DNA of 5,427 bases from an uncultured Clostridia bacterium (GTDB lineage Bacteria > Bacillota > Clostridia > Christensenellales > UBA3700). Of this stretch, positions 1-5,427 are shown one piece after another. The notes under the pieces were generated by a model. The model saw only the letters and a program-made list of their open reading frames with translations, was not told where the DNA came from and made no database searches. The DNA lies in the NCBI GenBank assembly GCA_947176975.1, contig CAMWSW010000082.1, positions 1-5,427 of the forward strand, in the 5' to 3' direction. Position 1 is the first letter of the stretch. Each line of letters begins with the position of its first letter. A program made the position numbers and the translations under genes.

Positions 1-101
1 CTTGCAAGGCGGCAAAGAATATGATTGATTTGCGCGAAGACCAAATCGAAAGATATCAAGACCTTTTAAAGGAACAAAGAGCATTGAAAAATAAGAAGTA
101 A
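1..101 (+). CDS. 3' end of an unidentified gene (last 32 codons)
   Basis: An open frame runs from the window edge to a TAA at 99-101 (codons in phase with position 3). The visible C-terminus is short, highly charged and Lys/Glu/Gln/Arg-rich, containing stretches such as IDLREDQIERYQDLLKEQ and ending KNKK. Its regular hydrophobic spacing (I, L, I, Y, L, L) suggests one amphipathic helix, possibly a coiled-coil tail. A strong terminator follows the stop within a few bases, which supports this being a real gene end. The family cannot be recognised from 32 residues. A helical tail of this kind occurs in many regulators and structural proteins, so no function is assigned. Confidence 0.72.
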   Translation, partial: CKAAKNMIDLREDQIERYQDLLKEQRALKNKK

Positions 102-105
102 GAGC

Positions 106-139
106 AAAGGCGGGAGTTCAATCCCGCCTTTATCATTTT
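106..139 (+). terminator. Rho-independent terminator of the upstream gene
   Basis: AAAGGCGGGA (106-115) pairs perfectly with TCCCGCCTTT (122-131) around a 6-nt loop, GTTCAA. The 10-bp stem has a G/C-rich core. The 3' arm ends in TTT and is followed by ATCATTTT, an interrupted T tract. It begins 4 nt after the TAA at 99-101 and separates that gene from the downstream glycosidase promoter. Confidence 0.9.
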
Positions 140-153
140 AATCCATTTTGCTA

Positions 154-182
154 TTGAAATTTTACCGGCGCTATGCTATTAT
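154..182 (+). promoter_or_regulatory. Sigma-A-type promoter of the glycoside hydrolase gene
   Basis: The -35 box is TTGAAA (154-159). A 17-nt spacer separates it from the -10 box TATTAT (177-182), and a TGC just upstream (174-176) makes an extended -10. Each hexamer matches consensus at five of six positions. Transcription should start near 189, giving a leader of about 22 nt. This promoter lies downstream of the possible TTG start at 148, which argues for the ATG at 211 as the true start. Confidence 0.8.
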
Positions 183-192
183 AAATATAATA
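177..192. repeat. AT-rich inverted repeat over the -10 box (candidate operator)
   Basis: TATTATA (177-183) and TATAATA (186-192) are exact reverse complements separated by AA. The symmetry covers the -10 box and the expected start site, where a repressor could block polymerase. The sequence is purely A/T, and a -10 box is itself TA-rich, so chance symmetry is quite possible. Confidence 0.3.
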
Positions 193-210
193 ACATTAAA
201 AGGTAGTTTT

Positions 211-2199
211 ATGGAATTTCAATCGCAGAACGTAATCAAAGGTATTGAAGTCAACGGAGACAAAATCGTCGGGGCTTATGTACTCAACAAACTCACGGGA
301 AAGAAAATAAATCAGTTGGGATATGAATGCAGCATATCGTATTTTGTAAAAAGCGGTATCTTGCGCAAGAAAGCCTTTTTTGACAGTAATCAAATGCGTG
401 TCGTTGCCTCAGACGAAAGCGGACTTCAATTGGCAATATCGCACGGCGGTATGGATTGGGACATCCGCATTGATTACGTCGCAGACGCGCAGTCGGGAGC
501 GCTGAGAAAAACACTTAAGATAAACGTGTCAAATCCTCAAGTCGTAATAGATTTCATTGACCTTGACAGTTTTGACGCAAGCCAAGCAGAATTTAAATGG
601 AGTATACCCAAGGTGAAAAAGAGGGTAATGATACCCGCATATATAACGACTATGGGACAGCCCTATTACGTAAATGATATGTTCTTCGGCGGAGAGTTTC
701 CCGTAGCCGACAACAGAATCGAAGAGGGCGTCGCTTACAGTAGATATCATATCGGCAGAAGTTTTGCCGATATTGCCCAAGACGGCGAGTATAATTCCAT
801 TCCATTCGTCATGGGAAGCGGTAAAAATGCCAAATTTCATTCAATGCGCGCAGACTTTTTCCGATACGTCTATACGATCGTAGCCCAACCTGCAAAATTC
901 AGACTGCAATTCAACAGTTGGTACGACAATATGTTGGATATAGACAGCGACAAGATAGCAAAGTCATTTAAGGCTATAGCGGGCGGCTTTGATGAAGCAG
1001 GACTTCGTCCGCTCGATTGCTACGTCGTCGACGACGGTTGGATAGATTACAAGAGCGCAAAATTTTGGGAGTTTGACAGCAATAAATTCCCCAACGAGTT
1101 CTACAGTGAAAGTAAGTTGACGAAAGAGTTTGGATCTACTTTTGGCGTGTGGTTCGGACCGCGCGGGGGATATACTCAACAGACTTATAAATACGCGAAA
1201 TTGCTTGAGAGCATAGGTTATCCCAAGTGCAAGCAGTCTTACGATATTTGTACTTGCAATCCAAAGTATATCAAAGATTTGTGCGCAAGGATGGCGGATT
1301 TTTGCGACAAATACAACGTCAGTTATTTCAAGATCGACGGCTTTGCTGTTACGCCTTGCAAGGCAAAGGATCACGGACATCCAAAAGGAGTGGGAGACGG
1401 ACTTTATTTTTACACCTTCCTTTGGGAAGAATGGACTAAAGGATTTGAAAATATCCGCAAGACCCGTCCCGACGTCTTCCTCAACGCAACGTCGTACGCG
1501 CACTGTTCGCCTTGGTTTTTGAAATGGTGCGATGCGATTTGGCTCAACAACTGCAACGATATGGGCTATGCGGGCAAGGGTGACAATCTTTCGCAATGTC
1601 TGAATTACCGCGACGGTAAATACAGAGATTTCTTTGAGATAAGGCAGTTGCAATTCCCGATTTCAAATCTATATAATCACGAGCCGTGTTATGCGGAACG
1701 CAACTGCAATCCGCCTTTGACGGGTAATCTTAAGACTCCCGATCTTGCGCATCCCACGGTGGTATACGATATAGACCAATTCAAGACGTATCTGTATATG
1801 TGTATGATGAGAGGTACGGGATTCGTAGAGTTGTATTTTTCACCGCAGATGTTTGACAAGCAAAGATATGCGGCGGCTACAGAGGTACTGCAATGGGCGG
1901 AAGAAAATTTCGATACCATACGTCACAGCGCGTTCTTCGGCGACGCTCCCGAAGAGGGCGGAGTATACGGATATTATGCGTTCAACGACGGCAAGGGAAT
2001 TCTTGCAATTCGCAATTCTTCAGACGTGAAGATGAGTTATGCCTTTGACCACAAGTCGTTGAGTTTTGACGACAGCGCGTATGAGATAGAGCAGTTCTAT
2101 CCTATAGCCGGCGAGTCGGCAGAAGTCGCAAGCGGAGATAAATTGGATATCGAATTGCAACCTTTTGAAGTAAGGCTGTACAATATCAAGAGCGTATAA
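211..2199 (+). CDS. Cytoplasmic glycoside hydrolase, GH36/clan-D (alpha-galactosidase-like)
   Basis: A 662-residue protein that probably hydrolyses a terminal alpha-linked sugar (galactose or N-acetylgalactosamine are the family precedents) from an imported glycoside. Residues 1 to about 235 look like a beta-rich N-terminal domain. A (beta/alpha)8-type catalytic part follows, with NSWYD (235-239), VVDDGW (272-277), FGVWFGPRGG (311-320) and YFKIDGF (372-378). Asp376 is the candidate nucleophile, and Asp450 in WLNNCNDMGY a candidate acid/base. A beta-rich C-terminal domain starts around 580. DDGW and a K-x-D strand are clan-D hallmarks, but KIDGF differs from the KWDMNR of classical GH36, so substrate is uncertain. 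There is no signal peptide. The start is ATG 211, with AAAAGG (198-203) 7 nt upstream; an in-frame TTG at 148 precedes the promoter. The enzyme has 15 cysteines, fitting a cytosolic protein of an anaerobe. The sugar transporter follows directly. Confidence 0.8.
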   Translation: MEFQSQNVIKGIEVNGDKIVGAYVLNKLTGKKINQLGYECSISYFVKSGILRKKAFFDSNQMRVVASDESGLQLAISHGGMDWDIRIDYVADAQSGALRKTLKINVSNPQVVIDFIDLDSFDASQAEFKWSIPKVKKRVMIPAYITTMGQPYYVNDMFFGGEFPVADNRIEEGVAYSRYHIGRSFADIAQDGEYNSIPFVMGSGKNAKFHSMRADFFRYVYTIVAQPAKFRLQFNSWYDNMLDIDSDKIAKSFKAIAGGFDEAGLRPLDCYVVDDGWIDYKSAKFWEFDSNKFPNEFYSESKLTKEFGSTFGVWFGPRGGYTQQTYKYAKLLESIGYPKCKQSYDICTCNPKYIKDLCARMADFCDKYNVSYFKIDGFAVTPCKAKDHGHPKGVGDGLYFYTFLWEEWTKGFENIRKTRPDVFLNATSYAHCSPWFLKWCDAIWLNNCNDMGYAGKGDNLSQCLNYRDGKYRDFFEIRQLQFPISNLYNHEPCYAERNCNPPLTGNLKTPDLAHPTVVYDIDQFKTYLYMCMMRGTGFVELYFSPQMFDKQRYAAATEVLQWAEENFDTIRHSAFFGDAPEEGGVYGYYAFNDGKGILAIRNSSDVKMSYAFDHKSLSFDDSAYEIEQFYPIAGESAEVASGDKLDIELQPFEVRLYNIKSV

Positions 2200-2222
2200 C
2201 GAATATTCTTTGCAAAATCAAA

Positions 2223-2236
2223 ATACTTTAAAGTAT
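2223..2236. repeat. Perfect 14-bp palindrome upstream of the transporter promoter
   Basis: ATACTTTAAAGTAT is its own reverse complement. It lies about 30 nt upstream of the transporter -35 box and 24 nt after the glycosidase stop codon. Imperfect outer arms, TGCAAAAT (2211-2218) and GTTTTGTA (2244-2251), could extend it with G-U pairs, but no T tract follows, so it is a poor intrinsic terminator. Its position fits a regulator binding site about 70 nt before the expected transcription start. Confidence 0.4.
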
Positions 2237-2265
2237 ACGCAGAGTTTTGTATGAGTCAAAAATAA

Positions 2266-2295
2266 TGGACATTGAGCTATATTGTATGTTATACT
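2266..2295 (+). promoter_or_regulatory. Promoter of the transporter-MBL operon
   Basis: TGGACA (2266-2271) is followed by an 18-nt spacer and TATACT (2290-2295), with TGT at 2287-2289 forming an extended -10. Each hexamer differs from consensus at one position. The expected start near 2302 gives a leader of about 25 nt, and the possible TTG start at 2282 falls upstream of it. The design closely matches that of the promoter ahead of the glycosidase. Confidence 0.75.
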
Positions 2296-2326
2296 CAAAA
2301 TAACAACTCGAAATTTAAGAGGTATT

Positions 2327-3943
2327 ATGAAAGAAGAAATCGGAATTACTACTGACGAAACGCCCATCGCTCAGAATGGCGGAACTTTAAAATTGGACTT
2401 CAAGAGAACAATCCTTGTTGGATTTGCTTTCTTTGGAATTATGTGTTTTTGGGAAGTCTATGATTACATAATGCCGCTTATTCTCAATACGAGATTCGGT
2501 CTCAATTCTTGGCAATACGGCTTGATTATGGGACTTGACAACCTTTTGGCAATATTCTTGTTGCCTCTCTTCGGCTCGCTGTCGGATAGGTCAAAGAGCG
2601 CAAAGATGGGTAGACGTACCAGATTTATCTTTTGGGGTACGATAGCCGCCGCCGTTGCGATATTGATACTATCTATATTTGAGTTTGTGCAATTCAAGAA
2701 GATTATGGATGCGGGTTACAGTGATATCAACGCGTTGATGAATTCTTATTCGGCTTTGAAAGAATTGTTAGAGAGACAAGACGTGGTTGATTTTCTCAAT
2801 CAAATGCAAGTAAGTCTCGATTACGATTCGCTGACGAAATTGAATTCGCTCAAAGGCTTGAGTGAGGCGCAGTCAATAATAGTCGCCGATATATCTTTGG
2901 CTATCAAGGACGCACAGATCGCTATGGGTGCAAGTATCGTGAAAAGCAATGCGTGGGTACTAGTTATGTTCATCGTATCGCTTTTGATATTGTTGGTGTC
3001 GATGGCTTCGTATCGCTCGCCGGCAGTTTCGCTTATGCCCGATATCACGCCTAAGCCGTTGCGTTCGCAAGCAAACGCGCTCATCACTTTTATGGGCGGA
3101 GCAGGCGGAGTAGTTGCAATCGTGCTTTACAAAGTATTTGCAAATTCACCGACAAAGAATTATTTATTCCTCTTCATATCGTTGGCGGTAGTATTGCTTG
3201 TGGTATTGCTCGTCTATATGCTGACAGTCAAAGAAAACAAATTTGTCAAGCTTAGAGAGCAAGAAGAGGAAAAATACAACGTCGTGGACGAAGAAGAAGC
3301 GGAAGGTACGGATAAGTTGCCTAAAGCAAAACTTGTGTCGCTCTTCTTGATACTAATGACGGTATTTTTGTGGTTTATGGGTTACAACGCAGTCAAGTCG
3401 CACCTTTCTACTTACGCAACGAGAATGCTCAACTTTACGCAAGGCTACGTTGGCACGCTGTCAATTCTCAACGGCGCGGGCGGAGCAATTGCGCTTTTGC
3501 CGGTTGCGTTGCTCGCCAACAAACTTGGCAGAAAAAAGACGGTAATAATTGGTGTAATAGTAGCAGCTCTTGCATTTGTCCCTTGTTTCTTTATGAAGGC
3601 GACGACCCCGGGTGTAAAATATCTCTTCCCGTTGTGTTATTTGCTTGCCGGCTTTGGTATGGTGTGCGTCAACGTCAATACCTTGCCAATGGTTACGGAG
3701 CTGTCAAGGGGCAGTACTGTAGGAAAGTATACGGGATACTATTACGCTTTCTCTATGTCGGCGCAAGCTGTTACTCCTGCGTTTGCAGGTATATTCATGG
3801 ATAAGATAAGTCAAAGCACGGTATTTATTTACGCATCCGTATTCATTGGACTTGCTTTGGTTACGACGGTATTTATCAAGCACGGCGACAACAAGCCTCC
3901 AAAGAAGAAAAAGATGTTGGAGTATTTCTCCGACGAGGATTGA
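2327..3943 (+). CDS. MFS sugar transporter, SLC45/GPH-like
   Basis: A 538-residue, 12-helix secondary transporter that probably imports a glycoside or oligosaccharide by cation symport. Approximate helices: 28-50, 63-82, 100-120, 209-227, 248-270, 278-300, 335-352, 371-392, 404-423, 431-450, 466-490 and 497-517. The loop between helices 2 and 3 carries the MFS signature GSLSDRSKSAKMGRR (83-97), repeated in weaker form as ANKLGRKK (397-404) in the second half. YRSPAVSLMPDITPKPLRSQAN (229-250) and GKYTGYYYAFSMSAQ (466-480) recall the sucrose/SLC45-type branch. Start is ATG 2327 with AAGAGG at 2317-2322. Odd feature: about 88 mainly helical, polar residues (121-208) sit between helices 3 and 4, on the predicted outer face. 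The acidic central loop (about 301-334) and lysine-rich tail are cytoplasmic. The glycosidase lies upstream and the MBL gene 18 nt downstream. Substrate is inferred from context only. Confidence 0.85.
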   Translation: MKEEIGITTDETPIAQNGGTLKLDFKRTILVGFAFFGIMCFWEVYDYIMPLILNTRFGLNSWQYGLIMGLDNLLAIFLLPLFGSLSDRSKSAKMGRRTRFIFWGTIAAAVAILILSIFEFVQFKKIMDAGYSDINALMNSYSALKELLERQDVVDFLNQMQVSLDYDSLTKLNSLKGLSEAQSIIVADISLAIKDAQIAMGASIVKSNAWVLVMFIVSLLILLVSMASYRSPAVSLMPDITPKPLRSQANALITFMGGAGGVVAIVLYKVFANSPTKNYLFLFISLAVVLLVVLLVYMLTVKENKFVKLREQEEEKYNVVDEEEAEGTDKLPKAKLVSLFLILMTVFLWFMGYNAVKSHLSTYATRMLNFTQGYVGTLSILNGAGGAIALLPVALLANKLGRKKTVIIGVIVAALAFVPCFFMKATTPGVKYLFPLCYLLAGFGMVCVNVNTLPMVTELSRGSTVGKYTGYYYAFSMSAQAVTPAFAGIFMDKISQSTVFIYASVFIGLALVTTVFIKHGDNKPPKKKKMLEYFSDED

Positions 3944-3950
3944 TACGGTT

Positions 3951-3956
3951 AAGGAG
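3951..3956 (+). promoter_or_regulatory. Ribosome binding site of the MBL gene
   Basis: AAGGAG lies 5 nt before the ATG at 3962 and inside the 18-nt gap after the transporter stop. It fixes the start. With no promoter or terminator in so short a gap, it supports co-transcription with the transporter. Confidence 0.85.
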
Positions 3957-3961
3957 CGTAT

Positions 3962-5230
3962 ATGGCAAATAAAAAGCCCTCAAAATCAAACAAGCAAAGC
4001 TTAGATACCAAAAAGATTATCGCCATTTTGGCGGTAATCTTGGTCATTCTTCTGATTATTGCAATTATATTGATAAGTATCAGAGGAATGTGGAAGGATA
4101 TAATAGACTTTGTCAAAGGATATTTTGATGAAGAGGATTTGCCGTCAGGCGAACAACCGAGCGGAAGTTTATCCAGCGGTAGCATATCCAACAAGCCGAT
4201 ACCAAGCGGTGTAGCTCAACTCAACGGAGCTATTATGGAGATGCGTGTGCTTGACATAGGACAAGGCGATTGCATACTTTTTATTCTCCCCGACGGGCAA
4301 GTCATGATAATGGATATAGGCAACGAGAACGGTACGGCTTCGCATTGGGATGACGTAATCGTCGAGACGCTTACAGAATTGCAAATCACTACGATTGATT
4401 ATCTTTTCCTCTCGCACACCGACTACGATCATATTAGAGAGGCTGATAAGCTTGTGGCAAGGTGTGATATAAAGAATTTCTATTTGCCTGTTGCTGATAT
4501 AGGAACTAGTGGTAAGTGGGGGGATGTTTACAATGCGGCTCTTGCAGAGACGTACGAAGAGGACGGCGTAGTCAAGCAAGCTACAATAAATTACAACGTA
4601 GGCGCTTACGAGATACACGGAGAAAATTGGGTAATGAAGTGTTATTCATTTGACGAGGCAGATTATCCATTGATAAAAAAGAGTTCTTCCGCCTTAAATA
4701 AGAACTCAGTGTCGCCTATATGTTTGCTGGAGTATGCAGGAAGAACGATAGTTTTGACGGGCGATTCCAACGAAAAGAACGAGCCGTATCTTATAAACAA
4801 AGGTTACTTCGACAACGTAGATGCAGATATACTCAAAGTGGCGCATCACGGATCTAAGACTTCGACCTGTATGGATTTTCTTAACAAGATAGATTGCGAA
4901 TACGCTATTATCTCTTGCGGCGCAGGAAATGACTACGGACACCCGACTTCCGAGGCACTCAACAGATTGGATACATACACAGACCTAGTACCGGATGACG
5001 ATTACAACGGATATGCGCAAGTATACCGCACCGATGAGGACGGCACGGTGATAGTGCAGATAGACGAAGACGGCGTCATAAATCTCATTACCGAGAAAAA
5101 TGAAAGCAAGAATACAACGACCGGTACGCCGATAGGCGAGACGGAGAGCGGAGAGGTAGTCTCGGGTCAAGTGGCGCTTGTTCGCATAGTGAGATACGAA
5201 GTGGATTACGAGGAACTATTAGTCGCGTAA
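3962..5230 (+). CDS. Membrane-anchored MBL-fold hydrolase, ComEC-like
   Basis: A 422-residue protein with a lysine-rich N-terminus (1-18), one hydrophobic helix (19-40) without an obvious cleavage site, a Ser/Gly/Pro-rich linker (about 58-84), an MBL domain (about 92-375), and a polar tail ending VALVRIVRYEVDYEELLVA. The positive N-terminus predicts a type II anchor with the catalytic domain outside. Family motifs are VLDIGQGDC (96-104), the metal site SHTDYDH (151-157), TGDSN (266-270), VAHHGS (293-298) and YGHP (325-328). This pattern matches the hydrolase domain at the C-terminus of the competence protein ComEC, where it is thought to degrade DNA, but the ComEC channel is absent here. All expected metal ligands appear present, so it is probably active on a phosphodiester or related substrate. 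Its link to sugar uptake is unknown. It probably shares the transporter's transcript. Confidence 0.85.
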   Translation: MANKKPSKSNKQSLDTKKIIAILAVILVILLIIAIILISIRGMWKDIIDFVKGYFDEEDLPSGEQPSGSLSSGSISNKPIPSGVAQLNGAIMEMRVLDIGQGDCILFILPDGQVMIMDIGNENGTASHWDDVIVETLTELQITTIDYLFLSHTDYDHIREADKLVARCDIKNFYLPVADIGTSGKWGDVYNAALAETYEEDGVVKQATINYNVGAYEIHGENWVMKCYSFDEADYPLIKKSSSALNKNSVSPICLLEYAGRTIVLTGDSNEKNEPYLINKGYFDNVDADILKVAHHGSKTSTCMDFLNKIDCEYAIISCGAGNDYGHPTSEALNRLDTYTDLVPDDDYNGYAQVYRTDEDGTVIVQIDEDGVINLITEKNESKNTTTGTPIGETESGEVVSGQVALVRIVRYEVDYEELLVA

Positions 5231-5257
5231 CGGATAGTTAACAGCATAAAAGAAATA

Positions 5258-5263
5258 TATAAT
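5258..5263 (+). promoter_or_regulatory. Probable -10 box of the downstream kinase-like gene
   Basis: A consensus TATAAT at 5258-5263 lies between the MBL stop and the next gene, predicting a start near 5270 and a leader of about 23 nt, as for the other two promoters. The -35 is weak: TTAACA (5238-5243) is a good hexamer but only 14 nt away, and nothing convincing sits at 17 nt. No terminator separates the genes, so read-through from the MBL gene is also possible. Confidence 0.5.
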
Positions 5264-5292
5264 ATTGCAGGATAAATAAAAGAGGTTACATT

Positions 5293-5427
5293 ATGAAATT
5301 TGACGTGGAACTTGTGGGAAAAGTCGGATCTATGGCGCTTGTCAATAAAGCGTGGGGCGATATTGACTACAACGCTATTGCCAGAATAAGCAGAGAACTC
5401 AAAGCGGGATATATTTGGGTATCAAGT
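5293..5427 (+). CDS. Amino-acid-kinase-fold protein, N-terminal part only
   Basis: The first 45 codons of a gene running off the window. Start is ATG 5293 with AAAAGAGG (5278-5285) 7 nt upstream. The N-terminus MKFDVELVGKVGSMALV places a Lys-x-Gly-Ser strand-loop (GKVGS, 9-13) where kinases of the amino acid kinase superfamily (aspartate kinase, acetylglutamate kinase, UMP kinase) have their phosphate-binding K-x-G-G/S. IDYNAIARISRELKAGYIWVSS (25-45) fits the first helix and second strand, where many members continue SSGA. From memory it resembles a clostridial group often labelled uridylate-kinase-like, but 45 residues do not settle substrate. No functional tie to the preceding genes is evident. 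Confidence 0.6.
   Translation, partial: MKFDVELVGKVGSMALVNKAWGDIDYNAIARISRELKAGYIWVSS

Noticed and set aside
148..210. TTG start adding 21 residues to the glycosidase
   Set aside because: It overlaps the promoter (-35 at 154, -10 at 177) and has no ribosome binding site, whereas ATG 211 has AAAAGG at the right distance.
964..1653. 229-codon open frame on the minus strand
   Set aside because: It lies entirely inside the glycosidase catalytic domain, antisense; its product shows no recognisable domain and no supported start. It is a codon-composition shadow.
2211..2251. Intrinsic terminator after the glycosidase
   Set aside because: The stem is weak, AT-rich and interrupted, with no following T tract. 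It is better read as a palindrome of possible regulatory use.
2282..2326. TTG start adding 15 residues to the transporter
   Set aside because: It lies within the promoter spacer, upstream of the expected transcription start; ATG 2327 has AAGAGG just before it.
102..2326. Catabolite-control (cre) site near either sugar-gene promoter
   Set aside because: No sequence with the cre pattern (TGNAANCGNNNNCA-like with a central CG) was found in the intergenic gaps at 102-210 or 2200-2326.
3370..3804. 144-codon + strand frame inside the transporter
   Set aside because: It is an out-of-frame overlap with well-supported transmembrane coding sequence, and the product shows no recognisable family.
4139..4213. 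Tandem DNA repeat encoding the PSG-type motifs of the MBL linker
   Set aside because: The similarity is at the amino-acid level in a low-complexity linker; the nucleotide units are irregular and not true tandem copies.
4169..4618. 149-codon antisense frame inside the MBL gene
   Set aside because: It opposes the conserved MBL motifs and has no recognisable product or initiation signals.
5237..5242. GTTAAC palindrome after the MBL gene
   Set aside because: Six bases only, expected by chance, with no supporting context.

Overview
The window is chromosomal DNA of a low-to-moderate GC Gram-positive bacterium, most likely a gut-type anaerobic member of the Clostridia. The signs are strong AGGAG/AGAGG ribosome binding sites, sigma-A promoters with extended -10 elements, short 5' leaders, an SLC45/GPH-type sugar porter, and cysteine-rich cytosolic proteins. 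This placement is inference. No rRNA, tRNA, CRISPR array or mobile element is visible. All recognisable genes lie on the + strand.

Layout: (1) 1-101, the last 32 codons of an unidentified gene, closed by a perfect 10-bp rho-independent terminator. (2) 211-2199, a 662-residue cytoplasmic glycoside hydrolase of the GH36/clan-D type, behind its own extended -10 promoter. (3) 2327-3943, a 12-helix MFS/SLC45-like sugar transporter with its own promoter and an unusual insert of about 88 residues between helices 3 and 4. (4) 3962-5230, 18 nt downstream and so probably co-transcribed, a membrane-anchored metallo-beta-lactamase-fold protein resembling the hydrolase domain of ComEC. (5) 5293 to the window end, the first 45 codons of an amino-acid-kinase-fold protein with its own -10 element.

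The glycosidase and transporter make a plausible import-and-cleave pair: the porter brings in an oligosaccharide or glycoside (perhaps an alpha-galactoside) and the cytosolic enzyme hydrolyses it. The anchored MBL protein does not fit this scheme in any obvious way, and it is the most open functional question here, together with the transporter insert. All three intergenic gaps are short (109, 127 and 62 nt) and hold mainly terminator, promoter and leader sequence, plus two AT-rich inverted repeats that could be operators. No clear novel system is demonstrated. The findings are leads of modest strength.
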